Source of the DNA: Chloroflexota bacterium
Lineage (GTDB): Bacteria > Chloroflexota > Dehalococcoidia > UBA2979
Reading direction: 5' to 3'
Assembly: GCA_027592975.1 (NCBI GenBank)
Contig: JAQCJS010000022.1
Coordinates: 1 to 10,040, forward strand
Length of the DNA: 10,040 nt
Positions 1 through 6,673 of this stretch are shown here, piece by piece; position 1 is the first letter of the stretch, and every line of letters starts with the position of its first letter. The translations under genes and the position numbers were made by a program. The notes under the pieces are model-generated. The model saw only the letters and a list, made by a program, of their open reading frames with translations. It had not been told where the DNA came from and did not search any database.

Positions 1-41
1 CTCGTCCCGTGGTGCTGGACCCGGACGCCGGCAAGATCTAG
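1..41 (+). CDS. 3' end of an unidentified gene
   Basis: Reading from base 3, the sequence gives an open frame ending RPVVLDPDAGKI and a TAG stop at 39-41. Only 12 residues are visible, too few to assign a family. The next gene starts 20 bases downstream on the same strand, so the two are probably co-transcribed. The other two forward frames stay open past 41 and would run into the start of the next gene, so this frame is the most sensible reading. It is an inference from context. Confidence 0.45.
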   Translation, partial: RPVVLDPDAGKI

Positions 42-61
42 CGGCGAAGGCGAAGCCGACG

Positions 62-370
62 ATGAGCGCGCTGGTGATCTTCGACCTGGCGCTCCTCGTG
101 GCGCTCATCGCGATCTGGATCGTGATCCTGCGCGAGGCGCGCGGGCTGGCGGCGGAGTATGCGCCGGAGACCGCCCCGCGGCCGCGTCGCCCGATCAAAG
201 GGCTGACGCTGGTGGGGATGGTGCTGTGGTTCATCTCCGCCAGCATCCCGGACCCGGGGATGCGCACCGCCGTGTTCTACTTCGGCTGGACGTGCGTCTT
301 CGGCGATGCGGCGTGGTACCTGTGGGCGCTGCGACGCCTTGATCGGCGCGTGCCGCGGAACCTAGACTGA
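62..370 (+). CDS. Small membrane protein, three predicted helices, unknown function
   Basis: A 102-residue protein starts at ATG 62 and ends with TGA at 368-370. It has three hydrophobic stretches that look like membrane helices, at about residues 4-23, 48-62 and 69-90. A basic, proline-rich linker (about 37-46) lies between the first two, and the C-terminus is arginine-rich. By the positive-inside rule, the linker and tail may face the cytoplasm, although a short loop around SIPDP separates helices 2 and 3. I do not recognise a family and see no catalytic motif. No good Shine-Dalgarno sequence precedes the ATG. The 20-base gap suggests it belongs to the transcription unit that ends at 41. 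Biased membrane-like composition supports a real gene, but its role is unknown. Confidence 0.65.
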   Translation: MSALVIFDLALLVALIAIWIVILREARGLAAEYAPETAPRPRRPIKGLTLVGMVLWFISASIPDPGMRTAVFYFGWTCVFGDAAWYLWALRRLDRRVPRNLD

Positions 371-378
371 CCTGGTTC

Positions 379-417
379 GAGACAACGTCCGAGACAACAG
401 CAGACACAGACAACAGC
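379..417 (+). repeat. Short direct repeats in the region before the T-box leader
   Basis: GAGACAAC occurs at 379-386 and 391-398, and GACAACAGC at 393-401 and 409-417. This gives a small A/C-rich patch in otherwise very GC-rich DNA, just after the stop codon of the small membrane protein. It could be an unstructured leader, a regulator-binding site or chance low complexity. I could not place a convincing promoter in or next to it. Confidence 0.35.
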
Positions 418-428
418 GACGACGGAGA

Positions 429-467
429 CGCGTAGTCTTGCGGCCTCGAGCGAATCGAGGCCACGCG
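429..467 (+). other. Strong hairpin upstream of the T-box
   Basis: A perfect 8-bp inverted repeat, 442-449 with 455-462, closes a 5-base GCGAA loop. A further 5-bp pairing, 429-433 with 463-467, can form outside it with an 8-base bulge on the left. No run of T follows, so it is not a classical intrinsic terminator. It lies between the small membrane protein gene and the T-box, so it could end the upstream transcript, stabilise the 5' end of the ileS leader or bind a protein. The pairing is seen directly; the role is not known. Confidence 0.45.
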
Positions 468-504
468 AAGCGAGCCGGGGGCGGTGTGAGCCCGGTACGT
501 GCCT

Positions 505-777
505 CTCACGGGAGAGCGCGCAGGACGAAGATCACTCCCGAGCTGCCGCCCGAACCTTGCGCCCCACGGGAGCGCGAGCAGTAGACGCGGCCGGAGCGCC
601 CACCGTTACCAGGGGCAGCGCGATCGAGGCACCCCCGCGGGGGCGCCCTCTGTTGCGCGGTGAGCGGCCTCGTCCCTCGCGCACGGCGCGCAGGCGAGGC
701 AACGCGGGTGGTACCGCGGGCGTCCGATCATCGAGCGCTCGTCCCGCACCAGGCATGGTGTGTGGCGAGCGCTTTTT
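505..777 (+). promoter_or_regulatory. T-box riboswitch (tRNA-Ile sensing leader) of ileS, short Stem I type
   Basis: The T-box core is clear. GCGGG (704-708) is followed by the tRNA-acceptor bulge TGGTACC (709-715), and CCCGC (743-747) pairs back with GCGGG. GCGGG at 716-720 can pair with 738-742 as the second antiterminator helix. TGGT would pair with an ACCA tRNA end, as expected for tRNA-Ile with discriminator A. Upstream, CGGGAG (509-514) pairs with CTCCCG (535-540), enclosing a loop with ATC then A at 531-534, an isoleucine codon placed as a specifier should be. Next comes a Stem II with GCCGC/GCGGC (545-549/587-591), an S-turn-like GAA/AGTA pair (552-554/580-583) and a 7-bp helix (556-562/572-578). 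Stem III is 675-680/694-699. The 592-674 part holds further pairing, including 628-635/640-647, where the IIA/B pseudoknot belongs. Uncharged tRNA-Ile should favour the antiterminator and ileS expression. The transcript start was not located. Confidence 0.9.
734..777 (+). terminator. Intrinsic terminator of the T-box, exclusive with the antiterminator
   Basis: Bases 734-750 pair with 757-773 in a 17-position helix. It has one C/T mismatch (744/763) and two G-T wobbles, a 6-base loop (751-756), and ends in TTTTT at 773-777. Its left arm contains 738-747, the same bases that close the T-box antiterminator, so the two folds exclude each other. This is the expected transcription-attenuation switch, placed 27 bases before the ileS start codon. 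Confidence 0.88.
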
Positions 778-804
778 CGTGCTCGCAGAGATCGAGGATG
801 TGCG

Positions 805-3800
805 ATGGCTACAGCGGCGCCGAAGTTCGAAGCGGTCTCCTCCCGCGTCTCCCTCCCGGAGCAGGAGGAGCGCATCCTCGCGTTCTGGAAGCAGCACGAC
901 ATCTTCAAGCGCACCGTGGAGGAGCGCCCCGAGGACAACGTGTTCTCGTTCTTCGAAGGGCCGCCCACGGCGAACGGCAACCCGGGCATCCACCACGTGC
1001 TGGCGCGCGTCTTCAAGGATCTGATCCCACGCTACCGCACCATGCGCGGCTACCGCGTGCCGCGGAAGGGCGGCTGGGACACCCACGGCCTGCCGGTGGA
1101 GCTGGAGGTGGAGCGCGCGCTCGGTCTCTCCACGAAGCAGCAGATCGAGGCGTATGGCGTGGAGGAGTTCAACCGCCAGTGCCGCGAGTCCGTCTTCAAG
1201 TACGTCTCCGAGTGGGAGCGGATGACGGACCGCATCGGCTTCTGGGTGGACATGGAGGACGCCTACGTCACGTACTCCGCGGACTACGTGGAGTCGTGCT
1301 GGTGGATCTTCAAGCGGCTGTGGGAGAACCAGCTGGTCTTCCGCGACTTCCGCGTGACGCCGCACTGCCCGCGCTGCCAGACCAGCCTGTCATCGCACGA
1401 GATCGCGCAGGGCTACAAGGATGACACGCCCGACCCCGGCGTGACGCTGCGCTTCCGCCTGAACGAGCGCAGCGGCGCCAGCCCAGAGCTGCACCTCGAT
1501 GACGGCGTGCCGACGAGCCTGCTCGCGTGGACGACGACACCGTGGACGCTCTCCGGCAACGTCGCGCTGGCGGTGCTCGCGACCGCGGAGTACGCGCTGG
1601 TGGAGCGCGAAGACGCCCATGTCGGCACGGAGCGCGTGATCGTCGCGAGCGCCCTCGCCACGAAGGTCGCGGGCGAGGACGCGACGATCGTGCAGCTGCT
1701 GCCGGGCACGTCGCTCGTCGGGCTGCGGTACGAGCCGCTGTACGAGTCGACCGGGTGGCCGGGCGTGGATCCGCTGATGTTCGTGGACGGGCGCACCCAG
1801 CGTCCGAAGTCCTTCGACGATCTGCCCGCGCGCCGCGTGATCGCCTCGGATCACGTGACCACGAACGAGGGCACGGGCATCCTGCACGTCGCGCCGCCCT
1901 TCGGTGAGGACGACTACGGCATGGGCCGCACGGAGGGGCTGATGTTCCTCCAGCCGGTGCGCCTGGACGGCACACTGGTCGGCGGGCCGGGCGACGGGCT
2001 GTTCGCGAAGGTCGCGGACGATCCGATCACGCAGGATCTGCGGGAGCGTGGACTGCTGTTCCGCTCGGAGAAGATCCGCCACACGTACCCGTTCTGCTGG
2101 CGTTGCGACACGCCCGTCCTCTACTACGCGAAGCCGAGCTGGTACATCCGCACGACCGCCGTCGCGCGGAAGATGGTGCAGAACAACCGCCGCATCCACT
2201 GGGTGCCCGACCACATCCAGGAGGGCCGCTTCGGCGAGTGGCTCGAGGGCAACATCGACTGGGCGGTCTCGCGCGAACGCTACTGGGGCACGCCGCTGCC
2301 GCTGTGGGTGTGCGAGCTGTGCGATCACATCGAGTGCATCGGTTCGTACGAGGATCTGCTGGGGCGGGCGATCGGCGGCACCGGCAGCGCGATCCGCGCG
2401 ACGGACGGGAGCATCGATCCGCACCGCCCGTACATCGATCGCGTGGAGATCGGCTGCCCCACGTGCAACGGCACCATGCGCCGCACGCCGGAGGTGGCGG
2501 ACGCGTGGTTCGACAGCGGCGCGATGCCCTACGCCCAGTGGCACTACCCGTTCGAGAACGAGGACTTGTTCGAGTCGCGTTTCCCCGCGGACTTCATCTG
2601 CGAAGCCGTGGATCAGACGCGCGGGTGGTTCTACACGCTGCACGCGCTGGCCACGCTGCTGAACAGCACGGAGGACGTGGACGCCGGACTGGCGTACTCC
2701 AACGTGATCTGCCTCGGCCACATCCTGGACGGCGACGGCCAGAAGATGTCGAAGTCGCGCGGGAACGTGGTGAACCCGTGGAGTGTGCTGGATCAGCACG
2801 GCGCGGACGCGATCCGCTGGTACATGTACACCGCGTCCCCGCCGGGCAACTCGCGGCGCTTCTCCGCCGACCTCGTCGCCGAGACTTCGAGGCGCTTCCT
2901 GTCGACGCTGTGGAACACGTACTCGTTCTTCGTGACGTACGCGAACACGGCGGACTTCGATGTGACCAGCGGCGAGGTCAACCGTTTTGGTGTCTTCCAC
3001 CCGAGCGCCAGTGGTGTCGCCGCAGCTTGGCCGGTCAACGAACTTGATCGATGGATCCTGAGTGAACTGAACCTCACTGTCCGAAAGGTGACGGAGGCCC
3101 TCGACGCGTACGAGCCCGCCGACGCGGCCCGCCCGATCGAGGCGTTCGTCGATCAACTGTCGAACTGGTACGTCCGCCGTTCGCGGCGTCGGTTCTGGCG
3201 GTCAGAGGACGCGAATTCGCCGGCGGCGTTCGCCACGCTGTACGAGTGCCTGTCGACGGTCGCGAAGCTGCTCGCACCGTTCACCCCGTTCATCGCGGAG
3301 ACGATGTACCAGAACCTGGTCGCCGGCCGCGTGGCGGACGCGCGCGACTCCGTGCACCTGGCCGACTGGCCCGAGGTGGACACGGACGCGATCGACGAGG
3401 GGCTGTCGGACGACATCGCGCTCGTGCAGCGCATGGTGTCGCTGGGGCGCGGGGCGCGCGCGAAGGCGCAGACGAAGGTGCGCCAGCCGCTGGCCGCCGC
3501 GATCCTCGTCCCGCGCAACGACGCGGAGCGGCGCGCGCTGGAGCGCCTTGCCCCGCAGATCGCGGAGGAGCTGAACGTGAAGCGGGTGGAGGCGCTCACG
3601 GATCCGGGCGACCGCCTGTCGTACACGCTGCGTCCGAACCTCCCCGTCCTCGGCCCGAAGTTCGGACAGGACGTGGGCAAGGTGCGCGCGGCACTGCAGG
3701 CGGCGGACGCCGCCGCGATCGTGGCGACGATGCGCGCGGGCGATCCGATCACAGTCGGTGAGTTCACGCTCGCGCCGACCGACGTCCTTGTCACCGTGGA

Positions 3801-4137
3801 GGCGAGCGAGGGCTGGGCGGCGCAGGAGGAGTCCGGCTACGCCGCGCTCGTCGACACCACGCTGACCCCGGAGCTGCTGGCGGAGGGCATCGCACGCGAG
3901 GTGGTGCGGCGGCTGCAGGACCTGCGGCGCGACGCGGGGCTGGAGGTCTCCGACCGCATCCACGTGACGTACCGCGCGGGCGTACCCGTGGGCGACGTCA
4001 TGGCCTCGCACGGCGTCATGATCAGCGACGAGGTGCTGGCGCTCAGCCTCGAGGCGAGCGATGCGCCGGAGGGTGACGCACGGACGGACGCGGACATCGA
4101 CGGCGTGGAGGCGGTGTTCGCGCTGCGGAAGGCGTAG
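805..4137 (+). CDS. ileS: Isoleucyl-tRNA synthetase, long type 2 (IleRS2) with GIHH signature
   Basis: This 1110-residue class I synthetase attaches isoleucine to tRNA-Ile in the cytoplasm. The class I signature reads GIHH at residues 61-64, where most synthetases have HIGH. KMSKS is at 647-651. The editing (CP1) domain shows TTTPWT (243-248), GTG (356-358) and HVAPPFGEDD (361-370), so proofreading of valine is probably kept. Cysteine pairs at 503/506 and 551/554 look like a metal site, and WFDSG follows. The rest is the helical anticodon-binding region and C-terminal domain. Length and motifs match the long, eukaryote-like IleRS2 group rather than the E. coli type. I chose ATG 805 because GAGG lies at 794-797. 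The in-frame GTG at 760 lies inside the T-box terminator and is unlikely. Expression should be controlled by that T-box. A stretch near residues 727-760 has atypical codons. Confidence 0.97.
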   Translation: MATAAPKFEAVSSRVSLPEQEERILAFWKQHDIFKRTVEERPEDNVFSFFEGPPTANGNPGIHHVLARVFKDLIPRYRTMRGYRVPRKGGWDTHGLPVELEVERALGLSTKQQIEAYGVEEFNRQCRESVFKYVSEWERMTDRIGFWVDMEDAYVTYSADYVESCWWIFKRLWENQLVFRDFRVTPHCPRCQTSLSSHEIAQGYKDDTPDPGVTLRFRLNERSGASPELHLDDGVPTSLLAWTTTPWTLSGNVALAVLATAEYALVEREDAHVGTERVIVASALATKVAGEDATIVQLLPGTSLVGLRYEPLYESTGWPGVDPLMFVDGRTQRPKSFDDLPARRVIASDHVTTNEGTGILHVAPPFGEDDYGMGRTEGLMFLQPVRLDGTLVGGPGDGLFAKVADDPITQDLRERGLLFRSEKIRHTYPFCWRCDTPVLYYAKPSWYIRTTAVARKMVQNNRRIHWVPDHIQEGRFGEWLEGNIDWAVSRERYWGTPLPLWVCELCDHIECIGSYEDLLGRAIGGTGSAIRATDGSIDPHRPYIDRVEIGCPTCNGTMRRTPEVADAWFDSGAMPYAQWHYPFENEDLFESRFPADFICEAVDQTRGWFYTLHALATLLNSTEDVDAGLAYSNVICLGHILDGDGQKMSKSRGNVVNPWSVLDQHGADAIRWYMYTASPPGNSRRFSADLVAETSRRFLSTLWNTYSFFVTYANTADFDVTSGEVNRFGVFHPSASGVAAAWPVNELDRWILSELNLTVRKVTEALDAYEPADAARPIEAFVDQLSNWYVRRSRRRFWRSEDANSPAAFATLYECLSTVAKLLAPFTPFIAETMYQNLVAGRVADARDSVHLADWPEVDTDAIDEGLSDDIALVQRMVSLGRGARAKAQTKVRQPLAAAILVPRNDAERRALERLAPQIAEELNVKRVEALTDPGDRLSYTLRPNLPVLGPKFGQDVGKVRAALQAADAAAIVATMRAGDPITVGEFTLAPTDVLVTVEASEGWAAQEESGYAALVDTTLTPELLAEGIAREVVRRLQDLRRDAGLEVSDRIHVTYRAGVPVGDVMASHGVMISDEVLALSLEASDAPEGDARTDADIDGVEAVFALRKA

Positions 4138-4319
4138 CGCGGGGGTCGAGGACGGCGGGAGCGCGGTGGTGCGCCCCTCGCGCTCCCCGGTTCGCTGGGG
4201 CGCTCACGCGCGCGGGGGAGGCTGCCGGAGCGATCTGCGGCTCACCCGCGGACGCACCGTGCCGCAGCAGCCCACCCACTGCACGAAAGACACACGCACG
4301 TCGGCACGTCGCTCCGGCC

Positions 4320-4344
4320 CCCTCTCCTGCGGAGCGGGAGAGGG
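4320..4344. terminator. Inverted repeat between convergent genes, REP-like
   Basis: CCCTCTCC (4320-4327) pairs perfectly with GGAGAGGG (4337-4344) around a 9-base loop, and a G-rich tail (TGGGGGTGAGGG) follows. No T run is present. From general knowledge, palindromes of this kind with this G-rich tail are dispersed in many high-GC genomes, often after genes. It may therefore be both a mobile or repetitive element and a 3'-end structure for ileS. Copies elsewhere in the genome cannot be seen here. The rest of 4138-4319 holds nothing clear; a weak hairpin is possible at 4180-4203. Confidence 0.5.
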
Positions 4345-4355
4345 TGGGGGTGAGG

Positions 4356-4401
4356 GCTCCGAGGCTCCGCCGGCCCGGTCGCGTCGGTCGCGCCTCGGAG
4401 C
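4356..4401. terminator. 9-bp inverted repeat at the 3' end of the YihY-family gene
   Basis: GCTCCGAGG (4356-4364) and CCTCGGAGC (4393-4401) form a perfect 9-bp stem around a 28-base GC-rich loop. The right arm touches the stop codon of the minus-strand gene (4401-4403), so in that transcript the hairpin begins right at the stop. No T run follows on the minus strand. It most likely marks the 3' end of that mRNA or blocks transcription from the opposite side. Confidence 0.45.
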
Positions 4402-5390
4402 TACTTGCCGTTGCCGGGCTGAGGCGGGGGCCGGCGGCGCGGCTCCGCCGTCTCCTCGTCGCCGGCCATCACCAGGCCACGCAGGAACGAGAGCGCGGAC
4501 TGCTTCCAGTTGCCCTCCGCGCCGCCGCCGTGGCGAGGCTCGCCGTACAGCACGTGCGGCACCTCCGCGGCCACCTCGCCACCGAAGATGACGATGTTCG
4601 CGGTGAGGTAGACCCAGAACAGCAGCACGATCACCGACCCCAGCGAGCCGTAGATCAGGTTGAACGAGGCGAAGTGCTCCAGGTACGCCGCAAAGCCGAA
4701 CTTCAGTGCCTCGAACCCCACGGCGACCAGCAACGCGCCCGGCCAGATGTGGCGGAACCGCGGACGGCGGTTCGGCAACATCCAGTACGTGAGCATGAAC
4801 GCCACGAACGTCAGCACAAGGGGGATCGCCAGCGCGCCGGCGTTCCAGAAGAACGAGAACGAGATCGGGCTCTTCACCACGCCCAGCGCCTGCCCCAGCT
4901 CCGCCTGCGCGATACGCCACGCCGTGGTCAGGACGATGCCGCCGACCAGCGGCAGGGCGATGATCGGCAGGAAGATGTAGTCGATGATCTTCGCGCGGAA
5001 CCACGGGCGGCCGGTCTGTGCCTCGAAGACCACGTTCAACGCGGAGCGCAGCGCGGCGGAGAGCGCGCCCGCCGACCACAGGGAGCCGAGCGCGGAGACC
5101 ACCGTGAGCGTGGGGCCGAGGGCCGCGACGTTGCGGAGCGAGTTGGCGATACTCTGATCCTGGATCGGCAGGAAGCCGATGATCGCGGCCAGCACAACGT
5201 CCTGAAGGCGGGGATCGCGGATGACGATGCCGAAGATCGAGACGGCGAGCAGGGTCAGCGGGAAGAGCGAGAACAGGGCGTAGTACGAGATCGCGGCAGC
5301 CATCTGGTTGCCGGAGTCTTCGATGAAATTGGTCGCGGCACGGCCGAGGATCCTCAGGGGCACTCGCCACTGAGCCATCGAGAGGCGCAC
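4401..5390 (-). CDS. YihY/BrkB-family integral membrane protein
   Basis: A 329-residue protein with about six membrane helices, near residues 31-55, 92-112, 136-158, 181-204, 215-236 and 245-272. Family hallmarks are AAAISYYALFSLFPL in the first helix (31-45) and YGSLGSVIVLLFWVYLTAN in the last (247-265). The family was once called RNase BN by mistake. It is an inner-membrane group of uncertain function, proposed to act in transport or envelope processes. The C-terminus (about 285-329) is hydrophilic, proline- and arginine-rich, and poorly conserved in look. The GTG at 5390 opens the longest frame with a standard start, but it has no ribosome binding site nearby; nor does the in-frame ATG at 5378. 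A strong GAGGAGG lies instead before an in-frame CTG at 5411, which would add seven residues. It is transcribed away from proB and towards ileS. Confidence 0.9.
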   Translation of the reverse strand: MRLSMAQWRVPLRILGRAATNFIEDSGNQMAAAISYYALFSLFPLTLLAVSIFGIVIRDPRLQDVVLAAIIGFLPIQDQSIANSLRNVAALGPTLTVVSALGSLWSAGALSAALRSALNVVFEAQTGRPWFRAKIIDYIFLPIIALPLVGGIVLTTAWRIAQAELGQALGVVKSPISFSFFWNAGALAIPLVLTFVAFMLTYWMLPNRRPRFRHIWPGALLVAVGFEALKFGFAAYLEHFASFNLIYGSLGSVIVLLFWVYLTANIVIFGGEVAAEVPHVLYGEPRHGGGAEGNWKQSALSFLRGLVMAGDEETAEPRRRPPPQPGNGK

Positions 5391-5417
5391 GATCTGTGCT
5401 GGCTGCGCCAGTGCTGA

Positions 5418-5424
5418 CCTCCTC
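5418..5424 (-). promoter_or_regulatory. Ribosome binding site suggesting a CTG start for the YihY-family gene
   Basis: On the minus strand GAGGAGG occupies 5424-5418. Six bases later comes CTG (5411-5409), in frame with the YihY-family gene. The standard starts GTG 5390 and ATG 5378 lie 27 or more bases from this site and have no purine-rich site of their own. An in-frame TGA lies a little further upstream and limits the extension. The spacing makes CTG a serious candidate for the true start. Confidence 0.4.
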
Positions 5425-5493
5425 GACTCAGGCCCACCGCATCATCATCGTAGCCGCATTCGCACCTCAACGCTCCCAAGGGGGGAGCGCGCC

Positions 5494-6651
5494 ATGACGG
5501 GACAGCGCCTTCAGCCTCAGCAGACAGTCTACCGTCGCGTCGTCGTGAAGATCGGGTCGAACGTGCTCACTGCGGGCACGGAGCAGATCGACACCGTCGC
5601 GATGGCCTCGATCGCCGAGCAGATCGCCGCGCTCGTCGCGCGCCAGGTGCAGGTGATCGTGGTGACCTCCGGGGCGATCGCCGCGGGACGTCATCGCATC
5701 AGGACGCACCATGACGCGCGATCGCTGCCGCCTCGTGACGTGCAGTCGCGGCAGGTGCTCGCGGCGATCGGCCAGTCGCGGCTGATGGCGCTGTGGGATC
5801 AGATGTTCGAGTTGCAGGACGTGCCGATCGCGCAGGCGCTGCTCACGCGCCGCGACCTGGCGGATCGCCTGAGTTACCTCAACGCGCGCAACACGCTGCT
5901 CGGCATGCTGGAGCTGGGCGTGGTGCCGATCGTGAACGAGAACGACGTGGTCTCCGTGGAGGAGATCAGCGACTCCAAGATCGGCGACAACGACAACCTC
6001 TCCGCGCAGGTCGCGAACCTCGTCGACGCCGACCTGCTGCTGATCCTCACCGACATCGCGGGCCTCTACACCGCCGACCCCAACCGCGACCCGAGTGCGA
6101 AGCTGATCGAGGAAGTCCCGCGCATCGACGAGACGATCGAGCGGGCCGCCTCTGGATCGGCGGGCGTGCGCGGCACGGGCGGGATGCACACGAAGGTGCA
6201 GGCCGCGCGAATCGCCACGCAGGGCGGGACGCACGTGGTGTTGGCCGCGGGCGCGCAGCGCGACATCGTCCTGCGCGCCGTCGCCGGGGAGCCCGTGGGG
6301 ACGCACTTCCTGCCGGTGGGCGACCACCTGGAGAGCCGTCGCCGCTACCTGCTGTCCGGGCTGCAGGCGCGCGGGCGGGTGGTGGTGGACGACGGTGCCG
6401 CCGGCGCGCTGCTCCGCGGGGGCTCCTCGCTCCTGCCGGCCGGCGTCACCGCGTGCGACGGGACGTTCGTCCGAGGCGATGTGGTGCACGTGATGACCCA
6501 GGCCGGCCGCCACCTGGCCAGCGGCATCGCAAACTACTCCCGCGCGGAGGTGGCGCAGATCCTGGGACGCCACTCCGATCAGATCGCAGACCTGCTGGGG
6601 TACGAGTTCGGCGCGGAGGTCATCCACCGCAACAATCTCGTGCTCGTGTAA
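5494..6651 (+). CDS. proB: Glutamate 5-kinase with C-terminal PUA domain
   Basis: ProB phosphorylates L-glutamate with ATP to give gamma-glutamyl phosphate, the first and committed step of proline synthesis in the cytoplasm. The 385-residue protein has the amino-acid-kinase fold: VVVKIGSNVLT (16-26, with Lys19), VTSGAIAAG (57-65), NENDVVSVEEISDSKIGDND (148-167) for glutamate and phosphate binding, LTDIAGLYTADP (185-196) and GTGGMHTK (227-234). Residues from about 283 to the end form the PUA domain usual in bacterial ProB, and the length is typical of PUA-carrying forms. ATG 5494 follows a strong AAGGGGGGAG site at 5478-5487 with 6-base spacing. proA begins 22 bases after the stop, so they form an operon. 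ProB is normally feedback-inhibited by proline. Nothing in the leader suggests special transcriptional control. Confidence 0.97.
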   Translation: MTGQRLQPQQTVYRRVVVKIGSNVLTAGTEQIDTVAMASIAEQIAALVARQVQVIVVTSGAIAAGRHRIRTHHDARSLPPRDVQSRQVLAAIGQSRLMALWDQMFELQDVPIAQALLTRRDLADRLSYLNARNTLLGMLELGVVPIVNENDVVSVEEISDSKIGDNDNLSAQVANLVDADLLLILTDIAGLYTADPNRDPSAKLIEEVPRIDETIERAASGSAGVRGTGGMHTKVQAARIATQGGTHVVLAAGAQRDIVLRAVAGEPVGTHFLPVGDHLESRRRYLLSGLQARGRVVVDDGAAGALLRGGSSLLPAGVTACDGTFVRGDVVHVMTQAGRHLASGIANYSRAEVAQILGRHSDQIADLLGYEFGAEVIHRNNLVLV

Positions 6652-6673
6652 CCTCGACCCGAAGGGGCTGAAC

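Noticed and set aside
433..438. TAGTCT as a -10 box for the ileS leader
   Set aside because: The bases 17 upstream (ACAACA) do not resemble a -35 box. A single TANNNT match is expected by chance.
584..674. Long pairing of 584-593 with 665-674 as a classical T-box Stem I
   Set aside because: Nine of ten positions pair, but the 3' side leaves no room for a specifier loop and no isoleucine codon lies there. It also competes with the Stem II pairing 545-549/587-591. The upstream hairpin with ATC at 531-533 fits better.
765..786. Second hairpin GCGAGC/GCTCGC with a T-rich loop before ileS
   Set aside because: The T run falls in the loop, not after the stem, and its left arm overlaps the much stronger terminator 734-773. 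It is at best an alternative fold.
760..804. Extended ileS start at GTG 760, adding 15 residues
   Set aside because: The GTG lies in the right arm of the T-box terminator, there is no suitable ribosome binding site, and the added residues (Arg-rich) are unlike an IleRS N-terminus. ATG 805 has GAGG at a good distance.
1390..3156. Long minus-strand open frame (588 codons) opposite ileS
   Set aside because: It is an antisense shadow of a GC-rich gene: Arg/Val/His-rich, no recognisable motif, and ileS itself is certain.
5430..5475. Sigma-70 promoter for the YihY-family gene (TACGAT as -10 on the minus strand)
   Set aside because: No acceptable -35 hexamer lies 16-18 bases upstream; the nearest TTGAGG is only 12 bases away. 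It is too weak to list.
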